Source of the DNA: Coptis chinensis
Taxonomy: Eukaryota > Streptophyta > Magnoliopsida > Ranunculales > Ranunculaceae
Assembly (NCBI GenBank): GCA_015680905.1
Contig: CM027378.1
Span: 105,235,501-105,299,500 of the forward strand
DNA length: 64,000 nt
Direction of reading: 5' to 3'
Shown here: positions 55,291 through 64,000 of the stretch, piece by piece
Layout of the letters: the number at the start of each line of letters is the position of its first letter
How positions within the stretch are numbered: the first letter of the stretch is position 1
Position numbers and translations under genes: made by a program
Notes under the pieces: model-generated
Databases searched by the model: none
What the model was told of the DNA's origin: nothing
What the model saw: the letters and a program-made list of their open reading frames with translations, nothing else

Positions 55291-56560
55291 AATGGCTTTG
55301 TTGCCATCTTAAACTCGTTCAAGATAGGAATTCAATTGGTTGAATCCAAGGGGCAATCCCCCATTCTCTACCCACCCACCCTTTTAATTTTTCATTCTTA
55401 TTTTTCATATTTTCGTTACTGTTCAAGCTTGAAATTCACTGTTTTAAACTACGAGCGCGCCGCCCTCCATTTTACCTGGCACAAAGCGTGCCCGCGCTCT
55501 ATTAAGATTGTGGTATCATAGTGAAGAATACTGCAGTAAAGGTATTTCTAAATTTCCAAAAATTCTGAAATTTTTCAGGCATAATATCTAAGGTGTTATT
55601 GATTTACCGAAATACTTTCAGATTTTTCCTAGTTGTTTTAACTAATGAATTATTACCATCTTTACACTGCTGTATTTCAGCTTTCACACCGTAAGTTTCG
55701 GGAAAAACTGACGAGTAAGGTTACTTAGGCGAGTTCAAAAATTCTAAGATTTTGACAGGAGTATCTATCATAAGTCAGGAGTTTACAGTAAAATTTTGAG
55801 GAGATTTTTATTTGGTTTGACCATCTAACTAGTTGATTATTATCAGTGTGTTTCTGCAGTTTTGTAACACTTAATTTCTGGAACAACAGCCGATAAGTAG
55901 GGTTTGTAGAACTCCAATTGCTCTAAAAGTTTTACAGGAACTCGTATAATCTGTCGGAAGTCTCCAGTAAAATTTTGGCAATTTGTGGCTCTGTTTTGAT
56001 TGGTTAAAAATTCCGTTGTTTGTGTTGTGTCCAACAACTGTTTCACAAACTTTGCAGGGCAGTGGAAGGATTTTCATAACTCTGATTGATCTGAACATTT
56101 ACAAGCGGCATACTGGACGTCTTAAACTTTTTGGAGTGCGCCCGTGCCCTATTAGCCCTATCATTTGAGCGTTCATGCCTTCTTGTTACTGGAAATTTTT
56201 TTGCGAACAGTACCTTGAGCTCTCCCGCGCCCTTGTTTACCCTATACTTAAGCGCGCCCGCTCCCCTTCTGAAGGAAGCCCAATTTTCATAGGTTAGTCA
56301 CCGGCTCTCATTTTGTTCATATTTTTATATATATTCAGTGTTTCCATCTTCTTAATTACACTGAGATTGTGTATCAAAGACGCTATTCATACGCGTAGCA
56401 AGGAGGCATTCAGGTACTCCTTCTTCCACTCCTCGTTTCTTCTGTCAGAGGAGTTTTAATTCTAGTATAATCAGGCTCGTTTTCCGTAGAAGCAATACCA
56501 CACGCCTATCTAGAATTTTACACACTACACCTGGCTAAAGAACCAGAGACTCCTCTCTCT
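55291..56560 (+). other. Athila leader (5' untranslated region)
   Basis: Begins with a degenerate primer-binding site (aatggctttgttgccatctt). It continues with sequence shared with 63,165-63,652 (plus) and 51,060-52,309 (minus), including caaggggcaatcccccatt. Several GC-rich phrases (gagcgcgccgccctcc, agcgcgcccgctcc) interrupt the AT-rich sequence. No gene. Confidence 0.6.
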
Positions 56561-57820
56561 GATTTTTATAAAGCACTAAACGATAGCCCTAAGTCGTGCA
56601 TCGTTCTTGCAGACCTAGTGGGGGATTTTCGAATTCCCCCGAATATATTTAACTTGTTACTGGTTTTCCATGGTTTAGACCACGAGAAACCTTATCAATA
56701 CATGCGTAAGATAGAACAAGTTCTCACTACATTCCATCATCCTAGCGTAAGTCCGGATCAAGTTAAACTTAGGGTGTTTCCATTCACCTTAGCCAACAAG
56801 GCGGCGTCTTGGTTAATTGCCCAAACGCCAAACTCTGTGGACTCATGGGCTAATCTTGTTTAATTGTTCATGGAACAGTTTTGCCCACCACTGAAGACAA
56901 ATGAAATGCTTCAAAAGATTCATTTCTTCCGCCAGAATCCTCATGAATCTTTTTCAGAGGCCTGGAATCGTTTCACTAATCTTCTCATTGAATTCCAGCA
57001 TCATAATCTTGCGAAAGACACGCTTGTTCGTGCCTTCTTCAAAGGGTTTTCACATTATCATAAAGAGGTTCTAGATATCTTGAATGGGGATAGTTTTTAT
57101 AGTAAAGGAGCCTTGGAGGCTTATAAATTCTTAGAAGATCAATCTAAGAAGAACAACAATTGAGGAGGTAACGACTCTTCCCGCACCACTCCTTTTTCTT
57201 TTGAGGTTAAACCTGATTTCGAGCTTAAAACTCTTATCGATGCCCTCTCTGTTCAACAACAACCCACTCCAGTCATGAACATTAACTATACTCGTTGTAA
57301 TGTCTATTTTAGTCTTGAGCATTCCGACTTCTATTGTCCTCTTGTCTATGCACAACCACCACCACAACCATCAAACTTCAACCAGTTAACTCCACATCAA
57401 GGACAAGGAAACTTAGGTGACCAGAATAGAGGTTTAGTGCCCATGACCCAGAACTATCAACATCAAGACATGAACGCTCAACAGGCCTTAATTCCAGTTT
57501 AACCATCTACAGACGAAGTAGTAGTAACCTTACTGGAAAAACAAAATCAAATTATGCAACAAAACTCCAACTTAATAAAAAATCAGCATGATCAAAACTC
57601 TAAAATGATGCAACCAACGATGCAAATGATGCAGTCTTTGTGCCAAAAGGTTATTGACATGTCTCCTAGCCAAAATAATAACCAAGCAGGCGTGTTTCCA
57701 GGTCAAGCAGTGCCTAATCCTAAGTTAGCAAACACCGTCTTCGAAATAAACAGTATTCACTATAATGGTGATATAAACCAAGGGGACCCTACAGGCAGTC
57801 ACTACCCTTCATTCAGGTAG
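56561..57820 (+). pseudogene. Athila-type gag, one frame with four nonsense codons
   Basis: Gag forms the particle that packages element RNA. The frame is continuous from about 56,561 to 57,820 but for stops at 56,861 (TAA), 57,161 (TGA), 57,500 (TAA) and 57,818 (TAG). Visible are PPNIFNLLLVFHGLDHEKP, VFPFTLANKAASWLIAQTP, then MEQFCPPLKTNEMLQKIHFF and ESFSEAWNRFTNLL (retrotransposon gag capsid domain). A degenerate zinc knuckle (TRCNVYFSLEHSDFYC, first Cys lost) and a Gln/Met-rich tail (MMQPTMQMMQSLC) follow. No ATG is obvious; the upstream frame is open (LSDFYKALNDSPKSC). Protease follows at 58,370. Confidence 0.85.
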
Positions 57821-58369
57821 AGTATTTGATAACAAGGTGACTATGCTTATAGATCGCCCGCAAATAGAAGCTGAAAATGAAACCATACCGAATACTGTCA
57901 TAGAAACTTAAGACCCTACAACTGTAGAAGTTCCAGTCCAACCACAACCAAAAGGTACAACCTTACTAAAAACCACCATAGAAATTGATGATCCTACACC
58001 TGTAGAAGTTCCAATATGGACACCTAGATGGCAAACGGCTAAAGATAAAGCAAAGACTAATAATACTTTTGACCCTCATGCTAAATATAGAGATAAACCA
58101 CCGTATCTCCAGAGACTAGTTGTGTCTAAAAAGGACGAGAATTTTGATGAGATTAGGGAAGTGTTTAAAAATCTGACTATAAACCTACATTTTCTATATG
58201 CTATATAAAGTCTACCTAGACACGCTAAGTTTCTAAAAGAGTTGGCACCAAGAAGAGAAAAACCAACATACCCAACGAAGAGTTCTTAACTTAACAATAT
58301 CCCTCTATATCTGAACATAACGGAATTATTAAGTAGAAGGACCCTAGTCATCCTACTGTACAATGCACC
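57821..58369 (+). other. Degraded gag-protease linker
   Basis: Coding-like but frameshifted (PTTTKRYNLTKNH, a KFLKELAPRREKPTYP-like segment near 58,230). It connects gag to protease. Confidence 0.4.
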
Positions 58370-58744
58370 TTGGGAGATTACTTCATAACAACTACTCTAT
58401 TAGACCTGGGGGCGAGTGTTAACTTACTCCCTTTTTATTTATATAAACAACTAGGTCTAACAAAACTTCAACCAACCAAAATGACTTTGCAGTTAGCCGA
58501 TCGTTCTATTAAGTACCCCAAGGGCGTAGTTGAAAACATTCTCGTTAAAGTTCAAGACTTTTACTATCCAGCCGACTTCGTTATTCTAGACACAGAAGTT
58601 GCTCATGATTCTATTCCCATCATCTTAGGGCTTCTTTTCTTGGCAACCGCCAATGCCCAAATCAATTGCCGGGATGGCTCAATGACTCTTTCTTTTGGAA
58701 ATCTTTCTGTGGAAGTTAACATGTTTAGACAAAAGCAGGGATAA
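58370..58744 (+). pseudogene. Athila-type aspartic protease (retropepsin)
   Basis: Cleaves the polyprotein. The 124-codon frame contains the catalytic LLDLGASVNLLPFYLY (Asp-Leu-Gly, the usual variant of DTG/DSG in this lineage), then QLADRSIKYPKGVVENILV, PADFVILDTEV and IILGLLFLATANAQI (the hydrophobic second motif). The domain is whole; the rest of pol is missing. Confidence 0.88.
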
Positions 58745-58750
58745 CTAGGT

Positions 58751-59190
58751 TTGCTTGTAGAAGGAGAAGTGAAGTCCATTGAGAGTTTTGTATATCACAT
58801 TAGTGCTTCCAACGATCTCGTCCCCATACTAGTAGATACCCCTCTTATGAAAGAAGACAAATATCATAATTTTGACTCCTTGAACATAGCTGAAATAGAG
58901 AAAAAATTTCCACCCTACCTTCCGACCCTATGACAGATGGAATCAATCTCACAATAGACGAGATAGATGACTTTCTCAATGATGGAGATGAATACCATAA
59001 TTATGTGGATGCGATCAAGCTAGATGAGGAATTCTATGAGTTTCTAAGAGCTTGTGATGATCCACCCTCTCAAAAACTACCTAGAGCACTACCCGACCAC
59101 CATCCACCTGAACTAATCCCTCATAAAATCCAATCATTCTTCCCACCCTTTTCTTCTAACACTTATCCACATTCAAAGTATTTTCCATAA
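58751..59190 (+). pseudogene. Athila protease-RT linker
   Basis: Two frames: VEGEVKSIESFVYHISAS (58,751-58,933) and LTIDEIDDFLNDGDEYHN with EFYEFLRACDDPPS (58,930-59,190). The second is homologous to 49,310-49,981. Sequence similarity to polyprotein stops near 59,190; RT, RNase H and integrase are deleted. Confidence 0.65.
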
Positions 59191-61647
59191 CCATTCATTT
59201 TCTCACGATCATTCACTTGGACACCCTTTCGTTCAAAGAAGAAGAAGAAGGTGCATACTCGGTTACGTTCTTGGTCTATCAAGCTTTGCTTTCATTTCAC
59301 TAAGTTGCATCTTAGAAAGACTTGGTGCTTAATTTTGTTTGATGGTGCATTCCGTGTTAACTATATATGAAAAGATCCACAATTATATAGGTTGTTAATA
59401 TATGGTAAACTGCACGTATATATATTTTAGATAAAGTCTCGAGTATCTGACTATAAAAGACTCATTTTATTCTTTGGTGTACTCCATTCCCAATCTTATG
59501 TTATGGGAGTGCACCATTAAGGTAACCGGACCCTCCTTTTGGAGTGAGTGGTTGTAAGTGCCGGATCCTTAGTCCACATTTCATGTGACTCACGCATTCA
59601 TCTCTTGCACTTTTTCTCATTGTTTGAGTAGTGTTTCTCTATGGAGTGAGTTTCATTTTTATTTCTTTCTCGTAATTTTGTTTTTTTTCCAAAAATCAAA
59701 CATATAAAAATTAAATAAAATAAAAACATAATCATATATTAGTAAGTCTAGGGAATCTGACTTTAAAAGACCCAAGTTTTTGTACAATACTACCTTTTTG
59801 GAGTATAGACCAAACAAAAAAAATTCAAACTTAAAAAAAAGTTTTCCAATTTTGTTTGGGGTGCATTTTTGGTCATTTCAAAAAAATTTGCCACCCTTTG
59901 CCTTTCATATTTTACTCCAAGTAGAGTTTGTGTTAGTTAGTGCGTAACAATTTAATTGTGCTTCATTTTATCATATCATCTTTACAATATTTCACATTAT
60001 AGTGCGCTAATTTTACCACGCTTCTATGATACATTTTTTCCTTATCTCTTTACACTTTGAGGACAAAGCGTTCGATTGTTTGGGGGTAGGATATAAACAT
60101 TTGCAAAAATTAGGCACTATTAGGATGTAAATTACGCATTTTTCTTTATAAAATATTAAAAATCATAAATATTGTTTATATAAGGCACTTAGGGATAATG
60201 GTATTGTTCCCTTCTCCATGATGATATTAGTCTAGAAATCTCACATAGTACTTGAATTATGATTTAATTTTTGAAACTTAAATTAATATATAGATAATAG
60301 TCATTGCATGTTTTCACAAACATCTTGCATGAGCATCTTTGACTGTACTTGGCAGTATTTTTCTAAGACCTAGGTTAGAGTACTTAATACATATCTTGTG
60401 AGCATCTAGCCAAAAAGCCCATATGAATTAATATCTGAGTGATAACACAAGGGAGAAGTCAAATCCGAGTAGAAAAATCACACATCCACTTGCTTGATCA
60501 CCACACCATATCTTAAACGAGAATTTAGGCCCTCTTTGGATCGATATATCCAGAAATTCACACCTATATGAAATTTATTATCTACTAGTCGCCCCACGGA
60601 GCTTTTCATTAGACTTTTCACAAACCACAAATCCTTTTACCGAATAAAACAAAATAAAAAAAATAAAATCAGCCTACCTATCTGGATAAGTCTGAGAAAT
60701 AGGATGAGTGAAGAAAAGAGAAGATAAAAACCTATGTAAACAAAAATTAGTTAGTTGCTTCTGAAAAGAAAAAGAAAAAAAGTTTCCATCCAAAGAAAAT
60801 AAAAATAAAAATAAAATAAAATAAAATAAAACACCAAAAATAGAATCAAAATGAGTCAAAAAGCCAAAATAAAAAGGCTAAGGATGGAAACAAAGTGTAG
60901 AAGCAAAATAAGAACGAGGTTTTCTCTAGTTACATAATATGAAGGCCCTATTTTCTCAGATTTGTCTTTTTGAATATATATTTCCTTCATTCTTTAACCA
61001 ATACCTATGCCCCGTATCACCTAATAAAGACTTCTAGCTCAATTAGGAATAGGTTGGTAGGATAGTAAAGGGTAGATGTGTTTGATCGACCTCGGCTTTC
61101 CTGGATTGTCATTGAGATTGTGAGAAAACGTGTGCCCAATGCACACTGGAGTTAGCAAACTTGAGTGGAAAAATCAGAGTGTTATGTGTTTTTGACACAT
61201 TCCTTGTGAGAACCTACTTAGGCACGCTACCCAAAAGTTTTAGAAACGGACCGCCATCAAGGCGTTTCATATCATAGTTCATTGTATAGTTGTTTATCTT
61301 AAGATGATTTGATTATTAGGCATGTATTAATTTAAGTTTTAGAATGATCATCCTTGTTTAAATACTAGTGAGATATATAGATTCTGAGATAAAATTAGGG
61401 AACAATTACTTTTATTTCTTATTCATTGTAATATAAATAAAGTTTGTGAGTACCTTCTCTAGAAAACTCTCACGAGGCTATAACTCGTCCACTCAGTAAT
61501 ATCTAATGGTTTAAGTCCTTATTGCATATGTTCTATGCAGTCGCACTCAGCGAAACGAGACTAGTTAAAAATATATTTTTGGCCACTGATTTTAATTTCA
61601 CTTATATTTGGTTTGGAGGACAAGAAAAATGTTGTTTGGGGGTGGTT
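59191..61647 (+). other. 3' untranslated region of the Athila derivative
   Basis: No gene. It holds family-specific blocks: gtgccggatccttagtcc (59,558), agtctagggaatctgacttt (59,744), gaggacaaagcgttcg with tgtttgggggtagg (60,058-60,090), tgcacactggagttagc (61,140). Just before the LTR it has gaggacaagaaaaatgttg with tttgggggtgg (61,617-61,645), the polypurine tract. Confidence 0.6.
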
Positions 61648-63080
61648 TTATAAGAGCTTAAAACTGTAGTTTAAACCCTTTAATAGTATTTCTATTTAGC
61701 CAATTATGTTATTAATAATATAGGTTTATCACTAATTTCGTTCTTTTAAGTATTTCAGGCTTCAGAGTTGAATAAATGTCAATTCGTTACTAATTAGGTG
61801 CTAAAATGAGCTAAAGTGATTGCTAGAGAAGTTCCATGAAGAAAGCCCAAGTTTAATGGAGAAAAAGCCCTTAAAAAGCCAAAGTCAACATTGTTAAGTA
61901 AAAGTCAAACCGGATTAGAGAGCTGAAGAAAAGTCAACAGAACTTCAAAAGACCATATCTTTGGACTCGGGCCTCAGAATTGGACTCATTTTATATCAAA
62001 ATGACCGGCTTAGAAATCTCTTTCCAATGGTCTAGGTCTTGACTTGATCAGAGTAGAATAAGTTAGTGAAAATATTTGCTACAGTAACACGACCAGAATT
62101 AGAAGTCTTAGATTCAACCAATTGAGTTATGGACTTGATTTATGAGTCCATAACCTAACCTAAAAACCCATGCACAATTTTGTATCATTATATAAGAGAA
62201 TAAAAACCCTAAACTATCTCTCCCCCCTCCATTAGTTAGAATAATTAATCTCTCTCTCTCTCTCTCTCTTTTTTTAGTTTTAGTTTATGAGTTTAGTTTG
62301 TAGCCTCCATTAAAACCTTTTAATAAAATCTTTAGTTTATTCAATTTAATTACTTCATCTTTACATTATGTCTTCCTTTCATTATTTTAGTTTAATTAAT
62401 CCAATGATATTAGGCTAATCCCCCCCCCCCCTCTATTAGAGGGAGTGATTATGAAACCTAATGAGGAATAGATTGCTTAGTAAAATTATTTAATTGTGTA
62501 TGTATTTCAATACGTTTAGTTTATTGTATGACTTCCAAAATAAGCATATAGTAAATTAAACTAGGGATTGTTGTAATTAAGTCGAGAGATTTGGTTATAA
62601 TAGTCCTACATGCTAGTAATAATGACTATAGAGATGTAGGATGTTGCTAGGGATAATAAAGTTTGAGGCTTTAGGTTAGATCATTGTGTGAAAACCTAAA
62701 GATGATCTTTTTTCAATGAATAATTCTATTATTGTTTGAAACTAATCATTAGGTGGATTGATTACTCTTCTCTATAACTTTCTCTTCCATCAAAACCCTA
62801 TTTCTTTTAGTTTAGTTAATTTAGGCTTATTTGAATCAAAGAGTATAATCGTAAAATAGAAATATCTTAACATAATATTACTCTCCCCATTGTTTCTTTA
62901 TGATTTAAATTAGTTAAATATCTTTTATGTCTTGGTAGTTTAGGAGTGGAACGAATCCGTACTCTTTATATTACTTCATTATTATTTGAGAGTAGGAATA
63001 TTGATCTATGCACTTGTTTAGTTGATTGATTATTTGTGTTTACATATAGATAGTTAGTTTACATAAATTGGTGAATATCA
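61648..63080 (+). repeat. Athila LTR (1433 bp), right LTR of the derivative and left LTR of a following copy
   Basis: The start is degenerate (ttATAAGAGCTT for TGATAAGAGC) directly after a polypurine tract, and the end is GAATATCA. It contains (TC)n at 62,249-62,269 and a C run at 62,420-62,431. Both a polypurine tract on its left and a primer-binding site on its right are present, so it serves two adjoining element copies. Confidence 0.75.
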
Positions 63081-63082
63081 AA

Positions 63083-63147
63083 TGGCGCCGCTGCCGGGGA
63101 TTGAATCCGGGTCACCCGCGTGACAGGCGGGAATACTCACCACTATA
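63083..63147 (-). tRNA. tRNA-Asp(GTC)-derived sequence continuous with a primer-binding site
   Basis: The minus strand reads as tRNA-Asp from about nucleotide 10 to the 3' CCA: tatagtggtgagtattcccg (D arm), anticodon stem-loop gcctgtcacgcggg with anticodon GTC at 63,124-63,122, T arm ggattcaatcc, acceptor ggcagcggcg, then cca. The first nine nucleotides and thus the 5' acceptor strand are absent, so it cannot be a functional tRNA. The 3' CCA, not encoded in plant tRNA genes, and exact continuity with the primer-binding site (63,083-63,100) point to a cDNA copy of the primer tRNA. Two C-to-T type differences lie in the T arm. Confidence 0.85.
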
Positions 63148-63150
63148 TCA

Positions 63151-63652
63151 AATGGCGTCGCTGCAATCTTAAACTCATTCAGGACAAAAATTCAATTGGT
63201 TGAATCCAAGGGGCAATCCCCCATTCTCTACCCACCCACCCTTTTAATTTTTCATTCTTGTTTTCCATATTTTCGTTACTATTCAAGCTTGAAATTCACT
63301 ATTTTAAACTATGAGCGTGCCCGCCCTCCCTTTTGCCTTGCACAAAGCGCGCCCGTACTCCTTAAAGATTGCGGGATCATAGTGAAGAATATTATTGGTA
63401 AAAGGTATTTCTAAATTTCTGAAAATTCTGAAATTTTTTCAGGCATAATATATAAGGTGTTTTGATTTACTGGAATAATTTCAGCTTTTTCCTACTTGTT
63501 TTACCTAGTGAACTATTACCATATTTACACTGCTATATTTCAGCTTTCCATACCATGCGTTTACGGAAAACAGACGAGTAGGGTTACTTAGACAATTCCA
63601 AAACTTCTAAGATTTTTACAGAGTATAAAATCATAATGTTAGGAGTTTGCAA
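63151..63652 (+). other. Second primer-binding site and leader of a following Athila copy
   Basis: aatggcgtcgctgc (63,151-63,164) repeats the primer-binding site, followed by aatcttaaactcattcagg and the family leader, aligned with 55,300-55,790. Similarity stops near 63,652 (aggagtttgca), where the copy is truncated. Confidence 0.7.
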
Positions 63653-64000
63653 AGATTTAACCACAAATGCATGTAAATTTCTTGCATCGAAATACCATAC
63701 CAAAATTGAATCTTGTGAATTTAGGATTGACAACCGGCACTCACTCGTTCCAAAGCTTTGGACTTATACTCCAACTATTCAAGCTTGCAAGTAGAAAGGA
63801 CCAAGCAGATATAGCAGCTATTAGTACTTGATTATTGCGCTCACTTGTTGCTTCCTGAATAACACCAATAAATTTCAATCACCCAGTTCACTTATCAATA
63901 GCAGTTTTTCAAAGAAATAGTAAGCTCAAGTACCAATTTGTGATGAAGAAAATCCCATATCACTTGCATTGAGCGTTAAGTATCTTGAGGATCGTATTCT
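63653..64000. other. No gene
   Basis: Sequence unrelated to the leader; nothing recognised. Confidence 0.4.

Noticed and set aside
63083..63147. Functional tRNA-Asp gene
   Set aside because: The 5' acceptor strand is missing, CCA is present at the 3' end and the sequence is continuous with a primer-binding site.

Overview
This is plant nuclear DNA, most likely from a eudicot. Every recognisable protein family is a plant one: Athila-type and Tat-type Ty3/gypsy polyproteins, a plant MULE transposase, a CACTA terminus, a GH1 beta-glucosidase, an RPA1-like protein and plastid IspD. Coding pieces are split by GT-AG introns, the spacers are AT-rich with long (TA)n runs, and almost every frame is broken. 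No species can be named. No intact housekeeping gene is visible; the window is a nested graveyard of transposable elements with a few gene fragments.

Layout. 1-8.4 kb: minus-strand Athila-type remnants (a possible env-position ORF running off the left edge; a second such ORF; integrase, RNase H and RT; then an LTR with a polypurine tract beside it). 8.4-21.6 kb: two Tat-type elements in plus orientation. The first (8.5-14.2 kb) keeps a palindromic minisatellite, an antisense gene, a polypurine tract and an LTR start. The second (14.2-21.6 kb) keeps the RT connection, RNase H, an extra archaeal-type RNase H, integrase, a 120-bp dimeric satellite, another antisense gene, a polypurine tract and an LTR. 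21.6-30.6 kb: three gene fragments on the same strand (GH1 beta-glucosidase C-terminus, RPA1-like pseudogene, IspD exons). 30.75-32.0 kb: an LTR-like block. 33.7-36 kb: a MULE transposase gene cut by a CACTA end. 37.5 kb: a small secreted-peptide ORF. 38.8-39.5 kb: a long-TIR MITE. 40 kb: a retroelement-associated pseudogene. 41.5-43.6 kb: a probable solo LTR. 44-47.2 kb: a third Tat fragment with its antisense gene. 47.2-54.6 kb: two nested minus-strand Athila derivatives. 54.6-54.8 kb: a scrap of Helitron helicase. 54.8-63.7 kb: a plus-strand Athila derivative with gag and protease but no RT or integrase, followed by a shared LTR, a primer-binding site and a second leader.

Two observations stand out. 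First, just after the LTR at 61,648-63,080 the primer-binding site runs on into an almost full-length complementary copy of tRNA-Asp(GTC), and then a second primer-binding site begins. This is what would result if reverse transcription passed the normal stop in the primer tRNA. Second, all three Tat elements carry, antisense to pol and just before the polypurine tract, a gene for the same three-part protein (conserved N-domain, disordered middle, coiled-coil C-terminus). It is interrupted by canonical introns, and candidate promoters lie inside the elements. Introns on the antisense strand cannot be spliced from the genomic RNA, which would explain how a retroelement keeps them.

Many premature stops in the retroelement frames fit a change of CAA, CAG or CGA to TAA, TAG or TGA, as expected from decay of methylated cytosine in silenced repeats.
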